64,000 bases of DNA. Source: Paenibacillus sp. FJAT-29882. GTDB lineage: Bacteria > Bacillota > Bacilli > Bacillales > DSM-1321. The notes below the pieces were generated by a model. The model was not told where the DNA came from. It ran no database searches and saw only the letters and a list, made by a program, of their open reading frames with translations. The stretch spans positions 62,001 to 126,000 of the forward strand of contig NZ_LMVB01000001.1 in the NCBI RefSeq assembly GCF_001510645.1, written 5' to 3'. Positions within the stretch are counted from its first letter, which is position 1; each line of letters starts with the position of its first letter. The position numbers and the translations under genes were made by a program. Below are positions 17,540 to 25,804 of this stretch, piece after piece.

Positions 17540-18472
17540 ATGACATTAATCAGCAAAGCGCTGGTGAGAATTGCAAATTCATTCGTATCGGTTTTAGGCT
17601 CCTTAATCCTTGTATTTTGCATCATCTATTTGCTTCCGGGGGATCCAGTACTTTCAATGATAGATCCCTCTGTCGCAACACCTGAAATGATCGAAAATTT
17701 GCGTAGGGAATTGGGGCTAGATCAACCGTTTTATGTGCAATTTGCTGAATACTTCACTGCCATTTTACATGGAGACTTTGGTCAATCCTTAATCAATAGT
17801 GATCCAGTCTTACCTAAAATTTTAATGCATTTTCCCGCTACACTTATTTTGACACTGACAAGTACCGTTTTTTCGATAGTGATTGGGGTAACATTAGGTG
17901 TTCTATCCGCCATTTATCGCAATAAATGGATTGATATCTTGGCTCGTTTAGTTGGGTTGTTTGGTATTTCAATGCCAACATTTTGGTCCGGAATTTTACT
18001 TATTCTGATTTTTTCAGTGAATTTGAACTGGCTTCCCGCGATGGGATCTGACGGCTGGAAAACCCTTGTTTTGCCTTCTCTTGCTCTTGGTTTTGTTGGT
18101 GCGGGTTTAATAATCCGGATGGTACGAACGAGTATGCTAGAAGTGGTGAATGAGCAGTTTATCGTTACTCTTCGTGCCAAAGGACTGTCGGAACGGGTGG
18201 TCATGTATCGTCATGCACTCCGAAATGCGCTCATTCCAGCCATTACGATTATTGGCATGAATATTGGCGAGATGATGGCTGGTACAGTCGTAATCGAAAC
18301 GGTCTTTTCGAGACAGGGAATTGGGCGAATTATCGCGGATGCGATTATGGCAAAAGATTTACCTGTTATTCAAGGGGTGATATTTTTCAGTGCGATTGTC
18401 TACGTCATTATTAATCTTTTAGTTGATTTATCGTACTCAGTCATTGATCCAAGGGTACGAAGATCTCATTAA
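17540..18472 (+). CDS. Opp/Dpp-type ABC permease 1 (DppB-like)
   Basis: A 310-residue permease with six predicted membrane helices. The N-terminal signature YLLPGDPV and the EAA loop region VNEQFIVTLRAKGLSERVVM followed by HALRNALIPAITIIGMNIGEM are typical of DppB/OppB. With permease 2 it forms the membrane channel for the binding protein at 15872. ATG follows AAAAGGAGC. An 86-bp gap to the next gene contains a 48-bp repeat A derivative. Confidence 0.94.
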   Translation: MTLISKALVRIANSFVSVLGSLILVFCIIYLLPGDPVLSMIDPSVATPEMIENLRRELGLDQPFYVQFAEYFTAILHGDFGQSLINSDPVLPKILMHFPATLILTLTSTVFSIVIGVTLGVLSAIYRNKWIDILARLVGLFGISMPTFWSGILLILIFSVNLNWLPAMGSDGWKTLVLPSLALGFVGAGLIIRMVRTSMLEVVNEQFIVTLRAKGLSERVVMYRHALRNALIPAITIIGMNIGEMMAGTVVIETVFSRQGIGRIIADAIMAKDLPVIQGVIFFSAIVYVIINLLVDLSYSVIDPRVRRSH

Positions 18473-18489
18473 ATCCTTGAAAGTGCGTG

Positions 18490-18542
18490 TTTATCCCGCA
18501 TTAACGGGCAGTAAACCCCCACTGATGGGAGTTTTACTTTAT
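18490..18542 (+). repeat. Repeat family A, copy 2 (48-bp deletion derivative)
   Basis: TTTAT (18490-18494), CCCGCATTAACGGGCAGTAAA, then directly the right end (CCCCCACTGATGGGAGTTTTACTTTAT, given here to 18542). The middle of the element is missing. It lies inside the permease operon, ending beside the next ribosome site. Confidence 0.8.
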
Positions 18543-18558
18543 AAAGGAGTGGCATTGG

Positions 18559-19440
18559 ATGAAAGAGGCAGTTAATTCCAAAACGATATGGAACGCCCCG
18601 AAATGGAATTTAATCAAGCTTAAAATAAACTTGTCGGCTTCGAATTTATTCGTTTATGTAGCAGGAATGATTGTGCTGTTTATCGTGGCGTGCGCGCTAT
18701 TTCCGCAGTGGATCGCACCATATTCGCCTACGTATATGCATACAGAATTTATTTTAAGTCCTCCTAGTACATTACACTTACTAGGGACGGATTATTTTGG
18801 CAGAGATGTGCTTAGTCTTGTTGTGTATGGAAGCCGAGATTCTTTAATTATTGGCGTTGTGTCCGTTTTGATTGGAGGGGGGATTGGCGGAGGACTGGGC
18901 GCGTTAGCCGGTTATGTTGGAGGCGTGGTGGATATGATCTTCATGCGCTTTACTGACATATTGATGACGATTCCGGGTATCCTGCTCGCCTTAGCCATTG
19001 CGGCTGCTCTTGGACCGAGTTTAATGAACGTTGTCTTAGCGGTTGCTGTCTCTTCGATTCCGGGATATACGCGGGTAATGCGGGGGCAAATGATGAGTAT
19101 AAAAAAACGGCAATTTGTGGCGGCATCCCGTTCCATTGGTACTCCCAATTGGCGCATTCTAATCTGGCATATCCTGCCGAATTCCTGGTCCCCGCTGCTT
19201 GTCATGGCAACGATTGGCCTAGGCACTTCCATATTGGTTGGTTCAGGTTTAAGCTTTCTTGGATTGGGTGTGATTAAGGAAATTCCAGACTGGGGAGCCT
19301 TGCTCGCTCAAGGAAGAGGGTATTTAACAACAGGATGGTGGATTTCGACATTTCCTGGTCTGGCTATTACACTTTTTGTCCTTTCCGTAAATATAATTGG
19401 TGACAAACTTCGGGATATGTATGACCCGAAAACGAAGTAG
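18559..19440 (+). CDS. Opp/Dpp-type ABC permease 2 (DppC-like)
   Basis: A 293-residue permease, six predicted helices, with the OppC N-terminal leader helix, HLLGTDYFGRDVLS motif, and the EAA loop (KRQFVAASRSIGTPNWRILI then HILPNSW). Partner of the DppB-like permease. The start has AAAGGAG nine bases upstream, immediately after the repeat A derivative, so translation is still served. A long palindrome lies between this gene and the ATPase gene. Confidence 0.94.
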   Translation: MKEAVNSKTIWNAPKWNLIKLKINLSASNLFVYVAGMIVLFIVACALFPQWIAPYSPTYMHTEFILSPPSTLHLLGTDYFGRDVLSLVVYGSRDSLIIGVVSVLIGGGIGGGLGALAGYVGGVVDMIFMRFTDILMTIPGILLALAIAAALGPSLMNVVLAVAVSSIPGYTRVMRGQMMSIKKRQFVAASRSIGTPNWRILIWHILPNSWSPLLVMATIGLGTSILVGSGLSFLGLGVIKEIPDWGALLAQGRGYLTTGWWISTFPGLAITLFVLSVNIIGDKLRDMYDPKTK

Positions 19441-19454
19441 AGTAGATTGATGAA

Positions 19455-19510
19455 GTGTAACGAACCATCAGTAAGGGTTTTCTTTATCCCTCGCTGATGG
19501 TTCGTTACAC
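19455..19510. repeat. Perfect 17-bp palindrome between permease and ATPase genes
   Basis: GTGTAACGAACCATCAG (19455-19471) is the exact reverse complement of 19494-19510; an inner AGGG/CCCT pair can extend the stem across the 22-nt loop. No T-run follows, so it is not a classical terminator; it could trim or stabilise mRNA, or be a small mobile repeat. Confidence 0.8.
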
Positions 19511-19531
19511 TGGGATAAAGGAGGGATGCAG

Positions 19532-21544
19532 ATGTCACAATTGCTAGACATACAGCAGCTGAAAGTCGACTTTACAACAAAAGACGGCTATTTAACAGCT
19601 ATCCGGGATGTTTCTTTTCAAATGAAAGCTGGGGAAACGGTCTGCATTGTCGGAGAATCTGGAAGTGGAAAAACGGTCGCATCCAAATCAATTATGCGAT
19701 TGATTGATTATGAAAATGGGAAAATAGCAGATGGGAATATTAGACTGAATAATGTGGACTTGACGCAACTTTCTCAAAGAGAGCTGCGTGCCATACGTGG
19801 TAAAAAGATGGCGATGATTTTTCAAGAACCGATGGCGGCTTTTGATCCAGTGTTTACGATTGGTAGCCAAATTATTGAAACAATCCTAGCACACAAACAA
19901 TCGAACAAGGAAAAAGCCAGAGAACGTGCCATTTATTTACTACAGCGTGTCGGTATATCGGACGCAGAATTACGGTTAAAGCAATATCCGAATGAGTTAT
20001 CTGGAGGCATGCTACAACGTGCAATGATTGCGATGGCACTTGCTTTGGGACCTGATTTACTGATTGCGGATGAGCCAACAACCGCATTAGATGTTACGAT
20101 TCAATCCCAAATCTTACAATTACTTCAAGAATTAAAAACGGAGTTTGGCATGTCGATCTTATTGATTACCCATGATATGGGAATTGCAGCTGAGGTGGCA
20201 GACCGAATTATTGTGATGTATGCAGGTGGTATTGTTGAACAGGCAACGACATTACAACTATTTGAATTGCCACATCATCCATATACACATGGACTGCTTC
20301 AGTCTGTTACCACAATCGACAGTGATCGGAGTAAAGAGCTCTTTTCAATTAAAGGCTCGATTCCAGGGTTATCGGATTTGCCATCCGGATGCCGGTTCCA
20401 TCCTCGCTGCCCGTATGCGACAGAGCGTTGCTTAAACGAAGCACCTCCCTTGTTAGATGTAAATAATCGGAAGTCAGCTTGCTGGTATTCAGAGGAATTA
20501 GTAAAGTCTGACAGTTGGAAGAAGCCTACTTTACAGACTACATCTGGCTCACAGCGTCCTCAGAAAAAGGAGCAGTCTCGTGAAAAGTTGTTTACGGTTC
20601 AAGAACTTAGTAAATTTTATCCACTAGGTAATCGTACATTCTCAGGGACTTCATCCTTCGTTAGAGCAGTGGACAACGTGTCTTTTACAATTGAAAAAGG
20701 GGAAACATTTGGCCTTGTGGGGGAATCTGGAAGTGGGAAATCGACATTAGGACGTGTTCTTTTACAGTTAGAGAAAGCGTCTGGTGGGAAAGTCTTATTT
20801 CAGGATCAAGATCTTTCGAAGTTAAGTAATAAAGACTTGCGAGAGACACGAAAGCATATGCAAATGATTTATCAGGATCCATATGGTTCTGTCAATCCTC
20901 GCTGGAAAGTTGGCGACATTATTGGCGAACCACTGCAAGTTCATCAATCGTTAAATAAAAAGGAAAAACGAATTAGAGTGCAAGAGCTCCTAGAGGCTGT
21001 TGGATTAAATAAAAACAGCTCGGAGCGCTATCCACATGAGTTTTCAGGCGGTCAGCGACAGCGGGTTGCGATTGCCAGGGCAATTGCGCTCAATCCTCAA
21101 TTTATTTTAGCGGATGAAGCTGTTTCTGCACTAGACGTATCTGTTCAGGCACAAATTGTAAACTTGATGCAGGAGTTACAAGATGACCTTGATTTGACCT
21201 ATTTATTTATTGCGCATGGCTTAAATATTGTCCGTCATATTTCAGATCGTATTGGGGTGATGTATTTAGGTCAGTTGGTTGAAATTGCTCCGAGCGAAGA
21301 GTTATTTAAACATCCTGCTCATCATTATACGAAGGGGCTTATCGGTTCAATCCCGATTGCTGATCCAAGGCATCAAAGAGAGCTAATTTCGATACATGGG
21401 GAAATTCCATCCCCTGCAAACCCTCCGTCAGGCTGCCGTTTTCATACGCGTTGTCCTGCAGCAACTGCTCGTTGTCGGGAAGAACAGCCCTTATTCCGTG
21501 AAATAGATAGTGGGCATTGGGCAGCCTGTCATCATCCTGCGTAA
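19532..21544 (+). CDS. Fused tandem ABC ATPase (DppD-DppF type)
   Basis: About 670 residues containing two complete ABC ATPase domains. Domain 1 has GESGSGKT, LSGGMLQR and LIADEPTTALD; domain 2 has GESGSGKST, FSGGQRQR and ILADEAVSALD. Each is followed by the oligopeptide-transporter C-terminal cysteine motif (GCRFHPRCPYATERC and GCRFHTRCPAATARC). Normally DppD and DppF are separate; the fusion lets one polypeptide power the two permeases. ATG at 19532 is chosen because AAGGAGGG ends seven bases before it, while ATG at 19526 is too close. Confidence 0.93.
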   Translation: MSQLLDIQQLKVDFTTKDGYLTAIRDVSFQMKAGETVCIVGESGSGKTVASKSIMRLIDYENGKIADGNIRLNNVDLTQLSQRELRAIRGKKMAMIFQEPMAAFDPVFTIGSQIIETILAHKQSNKEKARERAIYLLQRVGISDAELRLKQYPNELSGGMLQRAMIAMALALGPDLLIADEPTTALDVTIQSQILQLLQELKTEFGMSILLITHDMGIAAEVADRIIVMYAGGIVEQATTLQLFELPHHPYTHGLLQSVTTIDSDRSKELFSIKGSIPGLSDLPSGCRFHPRCPYATERCLNEAPPLLDVNNRKSACWYSEELVKSDSWKKPTLQTTSGSQRPQKKEQSREKLFTVQELSKFYPLGNRTFSGTSSFVRAVDNVSFTIEKGETFGLVGESGSGKSTLGRVLLQLEKASGGKVLFQDQDLSKLSNKDLRETRKHMQMIYQDPYGSVNPRWKVGDIIGEPLQVHQSLNKKEKRIRVQELLEAVGLNKNSSERYPHEFSGGQRQRVAIARAIALNPQFILADEAVSALDVSVQAQIVNLMQELQDDLDLTYLFIAHGLNIVRHISDRIGVMYLGQLVEIAPSEELFKHPAHHYTKGLIGSIPIADPRHQRELISIHGEIPSPANPPSGCRFHTRCPAATARCREEQPLFREIDSGHWAACHHPA

Positions 21545-21595
21545 TCAATATACAGGGACGATTGGAAAATAGGGAGCTTTTCCAGATAAAGTGCG

Positions 21596-21736
21596 TGTTC
21601 AAAAAGGAGGATAAAAAGAGCCGAGAAGTTCGAGGAGCGCATCTCGAGAACCTTTCGCGTATGTAGTAATACGTGAGGACCGGAGATACAGAGCTTTGAT
21701 GCAATTCGCAAGCTTTTTTACGGGACTTTTTGAACA
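21596..21736. mobile_element. 141-bp element with 11-bp terminal inverted repeats
   Basis: TGTTCAAAAAG (21596-21606) is the exact reverse complement of CTTTTTGAACA (21726-21736). Inside are further stems, e.g. GTTCGAG/CTCGAGAAC and GCGTAT/ATACGT. No ORF. Consistent with a MITE-like or structured intergenic element between the ATPase gene and the next monooxygenase. Confidence 0.65.
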
Positions 21737-21801
21737 TCCACTTAAAGTTGGAAAGTTCTTTTTTACAATTAAGTCTTTATGATATGTGGAGGTCTTTGTA
21801 G

Positions 21802-22842
21802 ATGAAATTTGTTTTGTTTAACCTTGTGAGTAATCACCCAAACGGTGTAACTGGAGAAATATTGACTACACAGCAAAAATTTCAACAAATATTAAATCAA
21901 GCGATTTTAGCTGAAGAGCTGGGCTTTGATGGGTATGGTGTGGGAGAGCGGCATGGTGCGCCATTCCTTTCCTCATCACCAGTAGTAATTCTTACTGCGA
22001 TCGCAGCCAAGACTTCAAGAATTCGCTTGTTGACTACGGTAACAGTTCTAAGCGTGCTTGATCCAGTGCGCGTTGCTGAGGACTATGCCACACTTGATCA
22101 TCTCTCAGGTGGACGACTAGATATGATCATCGGTAAAGGCAATGACCCGCGGCATTACCCGCTCTTTGGCATTACCGAAGAGGAGCAATGGGAATCCCTT
22201 GCTGAACGATATGAACTTCTTAAGCGCTTGTGGAATGAGGAGAATGTCACTTGGAAAGGGAAATATCGCCCACCATTAAACAACGTAACTACACAGCCGA
22301 GACCGTTTCAACAGCATATCCCGGTATGGCATGGTAGCGCGTCAAGCAAGGTCTCTACAGAGCTTGCAGCGAAATATGGTGAACCCATATTCTCATCGAA
22401 CACCTTTCATCCAAGGGCCAAGTACAAAGAGCTGATTGATCATTATCGCGATCGCTTTGCTTATTATGGTCATGATCCTAAAGACGCAGTTGTCGGATCT
22501 GGTGCTGGAGGTTTGTATTTGGCAAATACAATGGAAGAAGCAATGAAACGTTATCGTCCATATTATGACGTTTTTAATGGCACTGATGCAGCGAAGTTCA
22601 ATCAATCACCCTTTAAAGATCTTGAAGACAATGTTAAGAACGGTCCTGCTCTAGTAGGGAGCGCTGATCAAGTAATTGAGAAGATCTTAAATTACCATGA
22701 GGCTTATGGACATCAAGTGCAAAGTATCAGTATAGATGGGTTAAGTGAAGAAGAGCAAAGAGAGCAGCTCGAGCGATTCACCACTGACGTTATGCCAGTG
22801 CTAAAACGCGAGATACCTAGCATTATATGGGCAGAAAAATAG
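21802..22842 (+). CDS. Luciferase-like flavin-dependent monooxygenase
   Basis: A 346-residue LLM-class (TIM barrel) flavoprotein distinct from the two upstream. Motifs: LGFDGYGVGERHG, TSRIRLLTTVTVLSVLDPVR, DYATLDHLSGGRLDMIIGKG and PVWHGSAS. The last gene in the same direction of the sulfur block; it may work on the compound imported by the Opp-type transporter (inference). ATG follows TGGAGG. No clear terminator is seen, and the downstream DNA is degraded. Confidence 0.88.
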   Translation: MKFVLFNLVSNHPNGVTGEILTTQQKFQQILNQAILAEELGFDGYGVGERHGAPFLSSSPVVILTAIAAKTSRIRLLTTVTVLSVLDPVRVAEDYATLDHLSGGRLDMIIGKGNDPRHYPLFGITEEEQWESLAERYELLKRLWNEENVTWKGKYRPPLNNVTTQPRPFQQHIPVWHGSASSKVSTELAAKYGEPIFSSNTFHPRAKYKELIDHYRDRFAYYGHDPKDAVVGSGAGGLYLANTMEEAMKRYRPYYDVFNGTDAAKFNQSPFKDLEDNVKNGPALVGSADQVIEKILNYHEAYGHQVQSISIDGLSEEEQREQLERFTTDVMPVLKREIPSIIWAEK

Positions 22843-23461
22843 AGCGGGGTGAGAATTTCCCTCTAATGAACTTTTTATACAACAAATTTAGGGGGAATTC
22901 ATCGTGAAAAATAAAAATTTAAACGCAATGGGACTTTTATCTGATGATAGAAAAGAGCGAGTATCTTAATTTACCTGAATTGCTTTTTTTCAATGGTGCT
23001 ATCACCAGTACGGAGTAAATAAAGGTATTTATAATACGATTGATAACTGTTTATATGAATTTGGAGTTATCCATATACTTTCAAGAAGAGTACATCTCTT
23101 GGCATTCCTAAGATTCGTCAAAGAAGCAGGAGCAAGCATTGATCAACATAAAGCTATTCGATTTGGAAATGGGGGACTTATGAGTAAGCTCCAAGAATTT
23201 GTAAGTATAGAAGTAAAAAGCGGTATCTCCTGATAATCATCAAATATGGAACCAATTGATCGGGGTATGAGCAGAGTAACGAAACAACGCATTTACATTC
23301 CATTTCTGTTTGGTGAATCTTTCGAATGCGCTTTCTCCTCAGAAAAGGGGAGATAAAAATGTTTACTCTTATATATTTTCTGCCTTAATATTTTAAAGAG
23401 TTACTAGAAATAGATTATGATGGAATAGTTAGTAAATTATTTAGGGAAATGAGGTTATGTA
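22843..23461 (+). pseudogene. Decayed region with unrecognised ORF remnants
   Basis: No intact gene. Short open fragments occur in one strand, e.g. GVNKGIYNTIDNCLYEFG and KEAGASIDQHKAIRFGNGG (about 23005-23233), ending in TGA, and a 21-codon frame after GGGGGAATTCATC at 22904. The amino-acid pattern looks like former coding sequence but I cannot name the family. Confidence 0.35.
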
Positions 23462-24076
23462 ATGAGTTTAACTGTTAATCCTGTTGAGAATCTCACAACT
23501 GAAGTTGAAGAACACCGTAAAGCAGAACATTCTGTTAGTCCCTTATTCTTAAATCGTTGGTCACCAAGATCATATTCTGAACGTAAAGTTTCAGATGAGG
23601 ATTTGACAAGTATTCTTGAGGCAGCACGTTGGGCACCATCCGCCTTTAACGATCAGCCTTGGCGTTTTTTTGTAGCGAAAACGGAATCACAATTGAAAGT
23701 CTTTCATGAATTTTTATCACCATTCAATCGCATCTGGGCAGAAAAGGCTCCGGTACTTATATTGATTGCATCAATGAAAAATAGAGACAACGGCGATCCA
23801 AATGGATCTCATGCATTCGATACAGGTGCAGCTTGGGGGAATTTAGCAATCCAAGCAACAATGCTTGGATTGAGCACACATGCAATGACAGGGTTTGATA
23901 AAGAAAAAGCTCGGCAATTATTAAATGTTCCAGAAGAATTAGATATTCAAGCCGTCATTTCAGTAGGCTATCGTGGCGAAAAAGAAGCGCTTGATGAGAA
24001 ATTACAAGAACGTGAAAACCCTAGTAGTAGAAAACCATTACAAGAGGTTATTTTTGAAGGAACTAAAAATGCATAA
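23462..24076 (+). CDS. Nitroreductase-family flavoprotein
   Basis: A 204-residue FMN-dependent nitroreductase-fold protein. RWSPRSYSERKVSDEDL and EAARWAPSAFNDQPWRFFVA form the N-terminal FMN-binding region; AAWGNLAIQATMLGLSTHAM is the dimer-interface helix; SVGYRGE closes the site. The family reduces nitro compounds, quinones or flavins with NAD(P)H; the substrate here is unknown. It could supply reduced flavin to neighbouring monooxygenases, but decayed DNA separates them. ATG follows AATGAGGTTATGTA. Confidence 0.88.
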   Translation: MSLTVNPVENLTTEVEEHRKAEHSVSPLFLNRWSPRSYSERKVSDEDLTSILEAARWAPSAFNDQPWRFFVAKTESQLKVFHEFLSPFNRIWAEKAPVLILIASMKNRDNGDPNGSHAFDTGAAWGNLAIQATMLGLSTHAMTGFDKEKARQLLNVPEELDIQAVISVGYRGEKEALDEKLQERENPSSRKPLQEVIFEGTKNA

Positions 24077-24199
24077 CCGGAAGATGATTTCAAAATAAAG
24101 GCTATCATTGTCGGATAAAATAAGCTACTTGGTGTATAGATTTATTAAAGTATGTACACGTAAGAGGTGGAGGAGAGTGTCTCAAAAGGGTCAGAACCC

Positions 24200-24574
24200 A
24201 ATGAGTCGCCCTCCTCATTTTCATTCATAAATGCGTTATTTCACGGTGAAGAATCAAAGTTGAGTTCACTAGCTACAGAAGCGGTATATAAACAAAGCCC
24301 AGAAAGTTATTGGACATTTCATAAAGAGCTATTTAAAGCACAACCTAGTGAAAACCACGATGCATTGTGGATAACAAATGAGAGAATTTTGGACATAGCA
24401 AAAAATACTATTCCTGATATTGGTGTACAACAATTACAAGGAGAGCCAAACGGAGCTGGAAGAAGTAGAGAAAGACTCAAATTTAGTAAAAGAGCTTAAA
24501 GTACAATTTATACCTAGTATCATGGTGAATGGTACTATGGATCCTTTGAACTATGAAAAATTAAAATCCTTATA
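24200..24574 (+). pseudogene. DsbA-type thiol-disulfide oxidoreductase, truncated and frameshifted
   Basis: The frame encodes FSFINALFHGEESKLSSLA and YWTFHKELFKAQPSENHDAL, matching the helical middle of DsbA/BdbD proteins. A frameshift near 24455 moves the rest (ELEEVEKDSNLVKELKVQF then IPSIMVNGTMDP) to another frame, ending at TAG 24574. The N-terminal part with signal peptide and CxxC active site is missing; before it lies GTGTCTCAAAAGGGTCAGA, like the terminator-type repeats elsewhere in the window. Not functional. Confidence 0.75.
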
Positions 24575-24934
24575 GACCAAGAATTAGAGGAGAGTAAATG
24601 ATGAAAGAAGCAGCAAAAGGTTTAATTAATAAACAGTAATTTCTTATTGCGATAAGAACAAGGCTAATGTTATTTCGGAGTATCACCTAAATAGAGATTT
24701 TTATTATGATAAATATTTAGAATCTATGGCTAATGTGTTCATTTTAAAGTATAGTCTGTCGGTCGCCGTGCTAGACATTCCAATCGTGTTCTGGCTCCTT
24801 CCCTTGTGCTGGAAGAACAAGTACAAGGGAAAGGATAGTCGTAATGTCCCCGTGTTTGCTCTCTGCAAATTATTAGTGCTGCAAAACCCACCTCGGCAAT
24901 GGTCTGAAGTGGATTTTTAGCAGTTCAATATTTT
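24575..24934. other. 360-bp stretch without a supported gene
   Basis: An ATGATGAAAGAAGC start after GGAGAG (24599) stops after 13 codons. At the right edge AAAACCCAC pairs with GTGGATTTTT (about 24884-24918) as a possible terminator. A 64-codon frame at 24726 has no ribosome site and no recognisable motif. Confidence 0.3.
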
Positions 24935-25135
24935 TCATTTATCTGGTTTTGGGTCCACACGATCAACATCATGTTTCGAAAGAAAATAGGTCAGGACTCC
25001 TGATAAGATTGCCCCGCCTGCGATAATCAGTATACGCGTTTGAAGCTGTATCGTTGAATAATCCTTTCCAAGTTTCCAAGTCGCTAAGATCGTAACACCA
25101 ATCATAACCAGTATAACGATGTTGAATCGTTTCAT
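24935..25135 (-). CDS. Small hypothetical membrane protein
   Basis: A 66-residue protein with two predicted helices (residues 5-21 and 33-51) and a charged C-terminus (SKHDVDRVDPKPDK). AGAGGTGGC lies five bases before the ATG, which supports translation. I do not recognise the family. Neighbours give no clue, as it sits in a decayed region. Confidence 0.5.
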   Translation of the reverse strand: MKRFNIVILVMIGVTILATWKLGKDYSTIQLQTRILIIAGGAILSGVLTYFLSKHDVDRVDPKPDK

Positions 25136-25804
25136 AATGCCACCTCTTTTATCCAGTATTGTATCACATTCCTCCTTGTCCGTAGCTACCTTCGATGTCG
25201 GTTATTTTGCCAGTGACACTGACTGGGTAACTGAATAACGGTCCCCCTCAACGCTACTGGCATTTGATTGAGTTCGCTTAATGTCAGATATGCCAATGAT
25301 TTTATAACTATCCCATTTTTAGCTTGAACGTAATTAGTGTGTGTATGGTTCTTGTAAAAAAATTTAATAATGAAAAAGGGCAATTTCGATTTGAATTGTT
25401 TTTTTCTTATAGAAGATAGGGTTATGTATGTGTTTAATAATATAAAAAAGTTTCAATAATCGGGCGCATATCCTGTCTAAGGATTAGCGTCCTTTTTTGC
25501 ATGAAAGGACCATTTAATAGAATAAGACTCTCGAACAAAATTAGAAATTTATATTAATGTTAGAATGGCGTTTGAGGGTTTGTCCTTCAATTATAGTGGC
25601 TGGATAGTGTGGTATTAGATAAATTGACAGTACAGACTAGTAAGTATTAAATCGTTCTAATAAGGTAAATTAGTAGAAAGTTTTTTCCTTATGCAACTTA
25701 CTTGTATAGTGCTTACTTGTATAAAACTATACAAAAAGATTGCTCTAGACCCACCCATATTTTAGTTGTTATCATAGTCAGGTGCTTAATGGGGGGCAAT
25801 CAGA
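25136..25804. other. Intergenic region upstream of the CDF exporter
   Basis: No supported ORF. GGGCGCATATCC (25462-25473) pairs with GGATTAGCGTCC (25481-25492) followed by six Ts, an orphan terminator. Near 25706-25735 TTACTTGTATA occurs twice as a direct repeat and TTGTATA/TATACAA form a short dyad, a possible operator for the metal exporter gene. Confidence 0.4.

Noticed and set aside
24726..24920. 64-codon frame on the plus strand
   Set aside because: No ribosome site, overlaps a terminator-like hairpin, no motif.
25186..25383. 65-codon frame on the minus strand
   Set aside because: No ribosome site and no recognisable motif; composition is AT-driven.
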